Source of the DNA: Jejuia rubra
GTDB lineage: Bacteria > Bacteroidota > Bacteroidia > Flavobacteriales > Flavobacteriaceae
NCBI RefSeq assembly: GCF_042684665.1
Contig: NZ_JBHULY010000025.1
Coordinates: forward strand, 1 to 64,000
DNA length: 64,000 nucleotides
Direction of reading: 5' to 3'
The notes under the pieces were generated by a model. The model was not told the origin of the DNA. It worked only from the letters and a program-made list of their open reading frames with translations, and made no database searches. This document shows, in pieces, positions 46,315 through 54,307 of this stretch (the stretch's first letter is position 1; every line of letters begins with the position of its first letter). The position numbers and the translations under genes were made by a program.

Positions 46315-47997
46315 ATGATGAAAAGACTTTTACTTTATTTGATTGCCATTGTTCCAATTTTTTCAATATCACAGAATCATTTTGTGACAACATGGCAAAC
46401 TACTACTCCAAATGAATCTATAACGATACCAACGATAGGAACAGGATACAACTACGATATTGATTGGGAAAACGATGGTACTTTTGATGATTTAGGAGTT
46501 ACCGGAAACATTACTCATAATTATCCTAATTCAGGTGTTCATACTATTGCAATTAGAGGAGATTTTCCCAGAATCTATTTTAATAATGGAGGGAGTAAAA
46601 ATCAAATATTGTCCATTGAGCAATGGGGAGACATTGCTTGGACTTCATTTAATAGAGCCTTTTTCGGTTGTGCTAATCTGGTTATTAATGCCAGTGATGC
46701 TCCAGATTTATCAAATGTAAATGATTTATCTTCTATGTTTCGTAGTTGTACTTCCTTTAATCAATCTATAGACCATTGGGATGTTAGTAATATTACAAGT
46801 ATTGCCGCTATGTTCTTTGATTCAACATACAACCAGCCATTAAATTCATGGGATGTAAGTAATGTAACAAGTATGTCAAATACGTTTAGTGGAGCATCCT
46901 TTTTTAACCAACCACTTAATAATTGGGACGTTAGCAATGTTATTGATATGACTTACATGTTTAATGCCTGTTCAGCATTCAATCAGCCTTTGGACAACTG
47001 GGATGTTGGCAACGTCACTAGTATGTTTGGGACGTTTTATTTTGCTATCGCTTTTAATCAACCTCTAAACAGTTGGGATGTTAGTAGTGTTACTAATATG
47101 TGGAATTCATTTGGTTCAGCAAGCTCATTTAACCAGCCCTTGAATAATTGGGATGTAAGCAGTGTAACGAACATGCGAGGTATGTTTGAAGCTGCGCAAT
47201 CGTTTAATCAACCCATTGACAGTTGGAATGTTGGAAATGTTACCGATATGGCTTTTATGTTTATTAATGCCCAAAGTTTTAATCAACCTTTAAATAATTG
47301 GGATGTTAGTTCAGTTACAAATATGAATCGAATGTTTACAGATGCAATTTCATTTAACAGACGTTTGGGCGGTTGGATTGTTAGCAATGTAACCGATATG
47401 TCAAGAATGTTTGATGGAGCTACATCATTCAATCAGCCTTTAACTACATGGGTTGTAAATAATGTAACCGATATGTCAAGTATGTTTTCAGATGCTACCG
47501 CTTTTAACCAGCCTTTAAATACTTGGGATGTGAGTAGTGTTACCAACATGACAAACATGTTCTTAAATGTAACTTTGTCAACAGAAAATTATGATGATAC
47601 ACTGATAGCATGGGATGCCCTAAACCTGCAACCCAATGTTGTATTTCATGGAGGAAACAGCTTATATTGTAATTCTGCCACGCAACGTTTAAATATGATA
47701 AATAGCGATGGCTGGACGATCACAGACGGTGGGCAAACCATTTGCGGTTCTTTAAGTACAAATGAGTTTGATGAAGATATCGTAGCTTTATATCCCAACC
47801 CAGCACGAAATAGTTTTTCGATTAATTCAAACGAAAATATAAAACAAATAGCAATACATGATCTTTCAGGAAAAGAGGTATTACGTTATGATAGAATAAA
47901 AAGAGACTATAGAATCGAAAACCTTGTATCTGGAATTTATTTCGTAAAGATTCAAACTGAAAAAGGAGAAGTAACCAAAAAGCTTATCAAAAAATAA
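46315..47997 (+). CDS. T9SS-secreted BspA-type (DUF285) repeat protein (module 2)
   Basis: A 560-residue exported protein. A signal peptide (LLLYLIAIVPIFSISQ) is followed by a PKD-like opening (YDIDWENDGTFDDLGVTGNI). About eleven BspA/DUF285 repeats of some 25 residues follow, with consensus FNQPLNNWDVSNVTNMxxMF, and a T9SS type A sorting domain ends the protein (ALYPNPARNSFSINS ... LVSGIYFVKIQTEKGEVTKK). Such leucine-poor BspA repeats occur in surface adhesins. It replaces the ELWxxDGT protein found at this place in modules 1 and 3. Its own dyad operator precedes it. Confidence 0.92.
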   Translation: MMKRLLLYLIAIVPIFSISQNHFVTTWQTTTPNESITIPTIGTGYNYDIDWENDGTFDDLGVTGNITHNYPNSGVHTIAIRGDFPRIYFNNGGSKNQILSIEQWGDIAWTSFNRAFFGCANLVINASDAPDLSNVNDLSSMFRSCTSFNQSIDHWDVSNITSIAAMFFDSTYNQPLNSWDVSNVTSMSNTFSGASFFNQPLNNWDVSNVIDMTYMFNACSAFNQPLDNWDVGNVTSMFGTFYFAIAFNQPLNSWDVSSVTNMWNSFGSASSFNQPLNNWDVSSVTNMRGMFEAAQSFNQPIDSWNVGNVTDMAFMFINAQSFNQPLNNWDVSSVTNMNRMFTDAISFNRRLGGWIVSNVTDMSRMFDGATSFNQPLTTWVVNNVTDMSSMFSDATAFNQPLNTWDVSSVTNMTNMFLNVTLSTENYDDTLIAWDALNLQPNVVFHGGNSLYCNSATQRLNMINSDGWTITDGGQTICGSLSTNEFDEDIVALYPNPARNSFSINSNENIKQIAIHDLSGKEVLRYDRIKRDYRIENLVSGIYFVKIQTEKGEVTKKLIKK

Positions 47998-47998
47998 T

Positions 47999-48017
47999 AC
48001 TACCCACTAAGGGCGGT
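47999..48017 (+). promoter_or_regulatory. Dyad operator 5, lipoprotein/peptide transcript of module 2
   Basis: ACTACCC-ACTAA-GGGCGGT has a perfect left half, a 5-bp spacer and 5 of 7 in the right half. TAATTTTA at 48039-48046 is 21 bp downstream and the lipoprotein ATG is at 48081. It starts two bases after the stop of the BspA-type gene, so the lipoprotein and the small peptide have a separate regulated promoter. Confidence 0.6.
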
Positions 48018-48080
48018 TCAATAAAATAGGATAATATCTAATTTTACTGAAACAGATTAATAACCCCAAATCTTTTAATT

Positions 48081-48464
48081 ATGAAATTAATGAAAACTTT
48101 AGGCTTTGTCGCTGTTTTGGCTTTGATATTAGCCTGTGATAGCGATGATAGCCCAACAAATAATCCTCCGGTTTTAGAGGACAGAACTATGAATATGGAT
48201 GAAAATCCAACATCCGACTTGTTAACGACCGTTACGGCGACCGATGCTGATGAGGATACTTTAACCTACGCCATTATCTCTCAAACTCCCGCCAATAGTG
48301 TATCTATAAACTCAGTAAATGGAGAATTGTATATTATGAATGCTAGTGCTTTTGATTATGAGCAAAACACCTCGATAATGGTTACAATCTCGGTAACGGA
48401 TGGAACCGATACGACCGAAGCAACGCTAACCATCAATATTTTGGATGTAAACGAAAACGGTTAA
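48081..48464 (+). CDS. Small cadherin-like lipoprotein (module 2)
   Basis: A 127-residue lipoprotein with lipobox LILAC (Cys near 19) and an acidic linker (DSDDSPTNN). One cadherin-type domain (MDENPTSDLLTTVTATDADE, INSVNGELYIMNASAFDYEQ, ITVTDGTD-like strand, ILDVNENG) carries the calcium-binding motifs DxDxD and DxNEN. It should sit on the membrane surface. The start of the 30-codon peptide gene follows its stop by two bases, so the two are translationally coupled. Confidence 0.88.
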   Translation: MKLMKTLGFVAVLALILACDSDDSPTNNPPVLEDRTMNMDENPTSDLLTTVTATDADEDTLTYAIISQTPANSVSINSVNGELYIMNASAFDYEQNTSIMVTISVTDGTDTTEATLTINILDVNENG

Positions 48465-48466
48465 GC

Positions 48467-48559
48467 ATGTTTTCAAAACTAAAAAAATACAAGTTGGAAA
48501 TCTTTATGACCCTTTTCTACGGCGTCATGATAAGCTTGATATTCTTGGCCCTGAGTTAG
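48467..48559 (+). CDS. 30-residue hydrophobic peptide, module 2 copy
   Basis: A 30-codon gene starting two bases after the lipoprotein stop. The product begins MFS, contains KLKKYKLEIFMTLFYGVMIS and ends LIFLALS. A basic N-terminus (four Lys in residues 4-9) is followed by one hydrophobic stretch long enough to span the inner membrane. The second copy at 53184 differs in four codons (one at residue 2, two silent, one Leu to Val), a sign of protein-level selection. It could be a membrane regulator of the kinase, a secretion accessory or a toxin-like peptide. Nothing in the sequence decides this. Confidence 0.75.
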   Translation: MFSKLKKYKLEIFMTLFYGVMISLIFLALS

Positions 48560-48583
48560 GTTAATAGTCAAGTCCCCAATTTT

Positions 48584-48622
48584 AAACCTGTTTCTATATA
48601 TTTTTAGAGGCAGGTTTTTTTA
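48584..48622 (+). terminator. Shared-type terminator of module 2
   Basis: AAACCTG (48584-48590) pairs with CAGGTTT (48611-48617), followed by a T run. The preceding 25 bases (TTAATAGTCAAGTCCCCAAT) are identical to the module 3 locus. The remaining DNA to 48834 holds the candidate control region of the module 3 kinase. Confidence 0.85.
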
Positions 48623-48644
48623 TTCAAATACGTATTCAATGATA

Positions 48645-48671
48645 ACACTTGTTTGAAAATTAATGACACTT
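48645..48671 (+). promoter_or_regulatory. 21-bp-spaced direct repeat, candidate LytTR site of module 3
   Basis: ACACTT at 48645-48650 recurs at 48666-48671, a 21-bp offset with similar AT flanks. LytTR-type regulators bind two direct repeats about 21-22 bp apart, and the module 3 regulator is of that class. A -7-like TAACTTTT lies 13 bp downstream. No ACTACCC dyad is present in this module. Confidence 0.4.
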
Positions 48672-48834
48672 ATTTAATGAACATAACTTTTGCAATTTGT
48701 ATTGCTCATTCAAAGACTGAACTTTCAAATTATTGCTTAATTTAGTTTTAATAACCATTCAGGTTTTCATTAGTGTTTTGTTGTTAGATAATTTTAGATT
48801 TAAAGTAGGATTTCAGCTTTTCTTAAGAGTTGCA

Positions 48835-50637
48835 ATGCTTTTGTATATTATCTTTTGGTCAATTTCGCTTCATACTCAAGAACGCTGTAGGTGTGACATG
48901 CCTTACCCAGAAATCAATTATTATTCGATGGACTCCATATCTGTTGTTCATGCAACAAACGCATATCTGAGTTCGGAAACCGAAAGTTGTAAATTTAAAG
49001 GAGAATCAATTCTCTTTCACTTTTATTTAAATAACAATGATTTTGACAAAGCGTTAAGCATTATAAATCGACAAGAACAGCTTTTGAATACATTTAGTTG
49101 CAAGGGACAATTTCAATATCAATTACTTAACAATAAGTCTATATACTATAGAGCGATTAACGATTTAGAAAACCTTTCGAACTTTGCTTTTAAAACTTTG
49201 GAAAGTGCTGAGCGCTTAAAAGACCCCAAGAAAGAAATTGATGCTATTCAGCATATTGTATTCGTGTTTACAAGATTAAACGAAGACGATAAAAATTGGA
49301 GCTACATAAAAAGAGCACAAAAGTTAATAGAAGTCTTAAAACCCTCAAAAGAAACCGCGCCCTATTTGAGGTGGCTTGCCCAAGAATACGAAACAAAATA
49401 TACGTTAACCGAACGGGAAACCTTAATTGATTCCGCATTACTATTTATCAATAAATCTAAAACAATTGCACTTAAATATGATATGAATGCGGAACTATCA
49501 GAAACCTACAAGGTATTGGAGGGCTGTGCGTACCACAAGAAAAATTTTAGCAATGCTGTAACTTATATTGATTCTTCGATATATTATGCCAAAACCATTA
49601 AAGGCAATGTAAATTTAGGACCATTATACATCTATAAATCTTGGGATTTATTAGAAATGGAGCAAGTTGAGGAAGTTAATAAAAACCTTGATTCAGCATT
49701 AAAATATGATAAATCCAGTGGAGGAGGTAAAATGTATTTTTACCATGAAGTTTCTGCAATTTACGAAGGCATAGGAAAAAGGGACAAAGCACTTCATTAT
49801 TACAAAAAATACGCCTCGCTAAAAGACAGTGTCTTAAATATCAAAACACTTGAAAAGGTGAATGATATGGAGCAGAAATATAACAAGGTAGCCAATGAAA
49901 ACAAGATTGTTCAGCTTGAAAAAACAAAGCAGTTTTATTTGTTTTTGATTTTGGGAAGTCTACTCACCTTGCTAACGTTTATTTTGCTGTTTAGGCAACG
50001 AGCATTAAAAAATAAACATAAGATTATGCTTACGGAGCAACGGTTGAACAAAGCCAGAATGGATCCGCATTTTTTCTTCAACGCCATGGCATCCTTACAA
50101 AATTTATCCTTGGAGGAAAATAGCCCAAATACATCACTATTTGTTTCCCGTTTCGCAAAAATAATGCGACAATCTTTGGAAAACACCTATGAAGACCTTA
50201 TTCCATTGGAGGATGAAATTGATTTTCTTAAACACTATTTGGAAATACAGAAATTGCGCTATCCCGACAAATTCGATTTTAAATTTTCAATTGATGATAC
50301 TTTAGAAATCGATGAACTTTATATGCCATCAATGATACTGCAACCTTTTGTTGAAAATGCCATAGAACATGGGTTTAAGAATATTAACTTTAAAGGTATG
50401 CTTAACGTTGGTTTTAAAGACCTTCAAAATGTCATTCAAATTACGGTACGTGATAACGGAAAGGGGTTTGAAACAAAACCAATAGAAAAAGAGTACAAAT
50501 CTAGAGCAATGCAGATTATAAAAGACAGGCTTTATTTGTTCAATGTACAGCATAAATCCAATGCTAAATATATTGTAAGTCAAAAGGTTGATGGGTTTGA
50601 AATAGAAATTGAGTTACCAAAATTATATCAAATATGA
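48835..50637 (+). CDS. TPR sensor histidine kinase, LytS/YpdA type (module 3)
   Basis: A 600-residue kinase if started at the ATG at 48835, which gives a normal signal peptide (MLLYIIFWSISLHTQ). A longer frame from TTG at 48733 adds 34 residues before it. The periplasmic TPR sensor is homologous to that of module 2 (Cys-rich ERCRCDMP start, FAFKTLESAERLKDPKKEID, NEDDKNWSYIKRAQK). A transmembrane helix at about 366-388 leads to a His_kinase domain with ARMDPHFFFNAMASLQNLSL near 406 and an HATPase domain (MILQPFVENAIEHGFKN, VRDNGKGFE). Its LytTR regulator gene overlaps the stop by 4 bp. The class differs from the module 1 and 2 kinases. Confidence 0.9.
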   Translation: MLLYIIFWSISLHTQERCRCDMPYPEINYYSMDSISVVHATNAYLSSETESCKFKGESILFHFYLNNNDFDKALSIINRQEQLLNTFSCKGQFQYQLLNNKSIYYRAINDLENLSNFAFKTLESAERLKDPKKEIDAIQHIVFVFTRLNEDDKNWSYIKRAQKLIEVLKPSKETAPYLRWLAQEYETKYTLTERETLIDSALLFINKSKTIALKYDMNAELSETYKVLEGCAYHKKNFSNAVTYIDSSIYYAKTIKGNVNLGPLYIYKSWDLLEMEQVEEVNKNLDSALKYDKSSGGGKMYFYHEVSAIYEGIGKRDKALHYYKKYASLKDSVLNIKTLEKVNDMEQKYNKVANENKIVQLEKTKQFYLFLILGSLLTLLTFILLFRQRALKNKHKIMLTEQRLNKARMDPHFFFNAMASLQNLSLEENSPNTSLFVSRFAKIMRQSLENTYEDLIPLEDEIDFLKHYLEIQKLRYPDKFDFKFSIDDTLEIDELYMPSMILQPFVENAIEHGFKNINFKGMLNVGFKDLQNVIQITVRDNGKGFETKPIEKEYKSRAMQIIKDRLYLFNVQHKSNAKYIVSQKVDGFEIEIELPKLYQI

Positions 50638-51383
50638 AAGTTTTAATTGTTGATGACGAATTAAACATCAGGGAAGGGCTAAAAAAAATGATTACAGCGT
50701 TTTGTCCCTATGTTTCCGAAATAGGCGATACTTATGGTGTGCAATCTGGATTGGAAGCTATTAAGAAAGAACAACCGGATTTGGTATTGTTGGATGTAGA
50801 ACTGGAGGACGGTACAGGAATGGATTTGTTATCATCACTCGATGTTATCGATTTTCAGCTCGTTTTTATTACAGCGCATAACAAATACGCCATTGATGCA
50901 TTTAAGTTTAGTGCCATCGAATTTTTATTGAAACCTATTGATACTGATAATTTGATGCACGCTTTGGACAAGGCCAAAAAACAAATTGGGAACGAGAATT
51001 TAGCAGAACAATTGCAAATTTTAAAACAAAGTTTAAACGCTATAAGGGCTAACGATAAGAAAATTGTGCTCAAAGATATCAATTCCATCTATTTCGTAAA
51101 GGTAAGCGACATCGTTCGGTGCGAATCCGACGGACAGTACACGCAGTTTCATTTAAGCGATTCACAAAAAATACTGATTTCAAAATCCCTAAAGGAATAC
51201 GAAAAATTGTTGGAGCCTTATGGTTTTATAAGGCCTCACCATTCGCATCTTATTAATCGCCATAAAATCGTTCGCTTTGATAAAACCAATGGTGGTACTT
51301 TACTAATGGAAACCAATTGCCGTATCCCAGTGTCCCACAGAAAACGTGCCCATATACTTCAGGTATTGGACAATCAACAGTAA
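50634..51383 (+). CDS. LytTR-family response regulator (module 3)
   Basis: A 249-residue regulator. The receiver domain has the acidic pair in IVDDE, phospho-acceptor Asp54 (LVLLDVELEDGTGMD) and FLLKPI. A linker helix leads to a LytTR DNA-binding domain (about 145-249; IVRCESDGQYTQFHL, KSLKEYEKLLEPYGFIRPHH, SHLINRHKIVRF). The gene overlaps the LytS-type kinase by ATGA. It probably activates the ELWxxDGT gene downstream and its own operon through direct-repeat sites. Confidence 0.93.
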   Translation: MKVLIVDDELNIREGLKKMITAFCPYVSEIGDTYGVQSGLEAIKKEQPDLVLLDVELEDGTGMDLLSSLDVIDFQLVFITAHNKYAIDAFKFSAIEFLLKPIDTDNLMHALDKAKKQIGNENLAEQLQILKQSLNAIRANDKKIVLKDINSIYFVKVSDIVRCESDGQYTQFHLSDSQKILISKSLKEYEKLLEPYGFIRPHHSHLINRHKIVRFDKTNGGTLLMETNCRIPVSHRKRAHILQVLDNQQ

Positions 51384-51410
51384 ATTGCACTTATATATTA
51401 TGTTGTAACG

Positions 51411-51433
51411 ACTGTATAACGCCCTTTTACAGT
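51411..51433 (+). promoter_or_regulatory. Inverted repeat upstream of the module 3 secreted-protein gene
   Basis: ACTGTA (51411-51416) and TACAGT (51428-51433) are an inverted pair in the 118-bp gap. The gap also has two AACG words 12 bp apart nearby. The gap holds no ACTACCC dyad. Regulatory meaning is uncertain. Confidence 0.25.
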
Positions 51434-51501
51434 AAATAATGTTGGTGTTTTTTGGATAGAATTTTCATGATTTTTGGCTTAAATCTTAAACCAAATTTAT
51501 C

Positions 51502-53118
51502 ATGAAAACAAAACTACTTATTTTATTAAGTTTCACTTACTTGCTTAACTACGCTCAAGTAAGCCAAGTTAAGGACATCAACTCTGGGTCAGCTTCAAGT
51601 AACCCTGAAAACTTAACCATATTCAACAACGGATTTGATGATACGCTGTACTTTACGGCAACCACAACTGCCCAAGGTAATGAAATGTGGAAATCTAATG
51701 ATGCCACATCGGCGCAAACAACAATTTTGGCTGATATAAATCCCAACACGGGAACAGGAAGTTTTCCGAAAACGCTGACTAAAGCAGGAAACTTCAGGTT
51801 ATATTTTACTGCAGATGACGGCACTACAGGAAGGGAAATATGGTACACTAACGGTGTTGGAGCAACGCTTTATTTTGATCTTTATGCAGGAAGCACAGGT
51901 AGCAACCCTACCGAACTAGTTTCCAATGGTACAAATGGTGTATTCGCATCTTGCCATACATTAACTTCTATTGATTATGGTACAGAAATAGTTAATACCG
52001 CCAGTTTTAGTATAACAGATGTTGGAACTGGGGCATTGAATGGCGAACCCGAAAATCTTTATTTTGAAACAGCCAATAACATTATTTACTTTTCAGGGAA
52101 CAATCAATCAGGATCTGGAAAGGAACTTTACCAATGGAATGATGGCTCTAATGGAACGCTAGTTGCTGATATTAATACAAACCCGATGGGAGACAGCAAC
52201 CCAAATCATTTTATTAATTTAAATGACAAGATTTATTTTTCTGCAGAGGATGGCAATGTTGGAAATGAATTATTCGAACTGGATTACAATGGTGGCAACC
52301 AAGTTGTTATAGTAAAGGATATAAATATCAATGCTGGAAGTAGTAATCCTGGAGAAAAAATTGTGTTCAATAATAAAATTTATTTTTCAGCGGATGACGG
52401 CATCAATGGTACTGAATTATGGGAATCAGATGGGACAAATGCAGGAACACAATTGGTATTTGATTTATACTCTGGAATTCAAGGAAGTAACCCTAAAAAT
52501 TTCACAATTTATAACAATAGGCTATATTTTTCAGCATTGCACCCATCGTTGGGTACGGAATTATTTTATATGACCACTTCTGGAAACGTTATTTTAGCTT
52601 CCAACATTGCCTCTGGGGCGTCAAGTTCTAATCCCGAATATTTAAAAGTGTATAACGGTAAGTTATATTTTAGCGCTACCGATGGGATAAACGGCATAGA
52701 ACTTTGGGAAACTTCCGGGACAGCTTTTAGTACCTTGATGACCGCAGATATCAATACGGCAGGTTCTTCAGATCCAAGTGAATTGGTAGTAATGGACGGC
52801 AACAAGCTAGTGTTTTCGGCAGACGATGGGGTCTCTGGAAGGGAGCTGTGGAAATATATCGACCCTACATTATCTTCAGACACCTTTGAATTAGATAATC
52901 AAATTGTACTTTTTCCAAACCCGGCTAATGATACATTTTCAATACGTTCAAATTTGAAAGTTGATGCTGTGTTGTTAATGGATATTTCTGGAAAACAAAT
53001 AAAAACATTCAAAAGTAATTTAGAGGATTATAGCATTAGGGATATAATGTCAGGTATGTACTTTGTGAATATACAAACGGACAAGGGAAGCGTCTTAAAA
53101 AAGCTAGTCAAAAATTAA
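51502..53118 (+). CDS. T9SS-secreted ELWxxDGT-repeat protein (module 3)
   Basis: A 538-residue paralogue of the module 1 protein. It has a signal peptide (LLILLSFTYLLNYAQ), then about nine ELWxxDGT-type repeats (GTELWESDGTNAGTQLVFDL, FTIYNNRLYFSALHPSLGTE, LKVYNGKLYFSATDGINGIE), and a T9SS sorting domain (IVLFPNPANDTFSIRS ... IMSGMYFVNIQTDKGSVLKK). The second half is much closer to the module 1 protein than the first. It is the output gene of the LytS/LytTR module. A small peptide gene follows 65 bp later. Confidence 0.9.
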   Translation: MKTKLLILLSFTYLLNYAQVSQVKDINSGSASSNPENLTIFNNGFDDTLYFTATTTAQGNEMWKSNDATSAQTTILADINPNTGTGSFPKTLTKAGNFRLYFTADDGTTGREIWYTNGVGATLYFDLYAGSTGSNPTELVSNGTNGVFASCHTLTSIDYGTEIVNTASFSITDVGTGALNGEPENLYFETANNIIYFSGNNQSGSGKELYQWNDGSNGTLVADINTNPMGDSNPNHFINLNDKIYFSAEDGNVGNELFELDYNGGNQVVIVKDININAGSSNPGEKIVFNNKIYFSADDGINGTELWESDGTNAGTQLVFDLYSGIQGSNPKNFTIYNNRLYFSALHPSLGTELFYMTTSGNVILASNIASGASSSNPEYLKVYNGKLYFSATDGINGIELWETSGTAFSTLMTADINTAGSSDPSELVVMDGNKLVFSADDGVSGRELWKYIDPTLSSDTFELDNQIVLFPNPANDTFSIRSNLKVDAVLLMDISGKQIKTFKSNLEDYSIRDIMSGMYFVNIQTDKGSVLKKLVKN

Positions 53119-53183
53119 ATTCTTTTGTAAAGGGGCAAATCACGTAGGTTTTAATAGTTAAAAGACAAGAATCGGAAATGGCT

Positions 53184-53276
53184 ATGCTGTCAAAACTAAA
53201 AAAATATAAGCTGGAAATCTTTATGACCCTTTTCTACGGCGTCATGATAAGCTTGATATTCGTGGCCCTGAGTTAG
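53184..53276 (+). CDS. 30-residue hydrophobic peptide, module 3 copy
   Basis: An ATG at 53184 gives exactly 30 codons, as in module 2. An in-frame ATG at 53178 would add two residues. The product starts MLS, shares KLKKYKLEIFMTLFYGVMIS and ends LIFVALS. It is basic at the N-terminus with a single hydrophobic segment. Compared with the module 2 copy, the codons for Tyr8 and Leu10 differ silently, and Leu27 is Val. Identity continues past the stop codon for about 45 bases into the terminator. A possible weak -7-like TAGGTTTT at 53145 may give it its own transcript, or it is read through from the secreted-protein gene. Confidence 0.75.
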   Translation: MLSKLKKYKLEIFMTLFYGVMISLIFVALS

Positions 53277-53300
53277 GTTAATAGTCAAGTCCCCAATTTA

Positions 53301-53338
53301 AACCTGTTTCATGCATTCGCTGAAACAGGTTTTTTTTA
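53301..53338 (+). terminator. Shared-type terminator of module 3
   Basis: AACCTGTTTC (53301-53310) and GAAACAGGTT (53322-53331) form a perfect 10-bp stem followed by seven T. The left arm is identical to that of module 1. Confidence 0.9.
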
Positions 53339-53362
53339 TCTTTAAATTTTTAAAACCATAAA

Positions 53363-54307
53363 ATGAAAAAAATATTTTATTTGATCCCCTTTGCTTTGAT
53401 GTACTGTTGTAAAGGTGAAGTTAAAACTGAACCAATTATAATTACCTCAGAAGAAATTCAAGAAATAGTTGGTTATTTGGCCTCAGATAATTTAAAAGGA
53501 AGAAACACAGGTACCGATGGCATCGATAAATCAGCTACTTATATTGAAACACGATTTAAAGCTTATGGTGTGAAGCCATACTTTGAGAGCTATCGTGACA
53601 ACTTCAAAGTAGATAGCCTCAACGCATTTAATGTTGTGGGCTATTTGGAAGGCAGTGATAAAGCGTTGAAGGATGAAGTCATCATTTTAGGAGCACATTA
53701 CGACCATATTGGTTTTCAAAAAGACATTGAAGGAGATTCTATCGCCAATGGTGCCAATGATAATGCCGCCGGAACTAGTGCAGTGATAGCAATGGCAAAA
53801 TATTTTACTCACAAAAAGAATAACAAACGAAGTATCATTTTTGCGTTGTTTTCAGCCGAAGAAAAAGGCTTGTTGGGTTCAAAACATTTGGCAAAACGCT
53901 TGAAGGAAGATAAGCTAAACCTTTATACAATGGTCAATTTTGAAATGATTGGAGTGCCTTTTAAGGATAGGGATTATGAGGCGTTTTTAACGGGATATGA
54001 CACGTCCAATATGGCCGAAAAAATCAATACTTATGTGGGATCAAATTTAATTGGAAAGTCTGATGTTGCCGTAAAATATCAATTGTTTAAAAGGTCGGAT
54101 AACTATCCATTTTATTTGGAATTTAAAGTCCCTTGTCAGACAATTTCTTCGTGTGATATGTCTAATTTTGATTATTACCATCACGTGGATGATGAAGTCG
54201 ATAAATTAGATTTTAACTTTATGGCAAACTTGATAAATAAAACCATTCTAGCCATTGAAACCATGAGTAACACACCAACAAAGGAAATTAAAATCACGAA
54301 TGAGTAA
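53363..54307 (+). CDS. M28-family zinc aminopeptidase-like lipoprotein
   Basis: A 314-residue exported metallopeptidase. The signal peptide ends in LMYCC, a likely lipobox (Cys15 or 16). The M28 zinc ligands are in place: His112 in GAHYDHIG, Asp133 in NGANDNAAGTS, Glu166/167 in FSAEEKGLLGSKH, and a C-terminal His in YYHHVDDEVDKL. The family removes N-terminal amino acids or acts on small peptides in the periplasm or at the surface. It overlaps the SDR gene by 8 bp and starts a three-gene operon. Confidence 0.9.
   Translation: MKKIFYLIPFALMYCCKGEVKTEPIIITSEEIQEIVGYLASDNLKGRNTGTDGIDKSATYIETRFKAYGVKPYFESYRDNFKVDSLNAFNVVGYLEGSDKALKDEVIILGAHYDHIGFQKDIEGDSIANGANDNAAGTSAVIAMAKYFTHKKNNKRSIIFALFSAEEKGLLGSKHLAKRLKEDKLNLYTMVNFEMIGVPFKDRDYEAFLTGYDTSNMAEKINTYVGSNLIGKSDVAVKYQLFKRSDNYPFYLEFKVPCQTISSCDMSNFDYYHHVDDEVDKLDFNFMANLINKTILAIETMSNTPTKEIKITNE

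Noticed and set aside
48733..48835. Start of the module 3 kinase at the TTG at 48733
   Set aside because: The added 34 residues put a second hydrophobic stretch before a complete signal peptide that starts with ATG at 48835.
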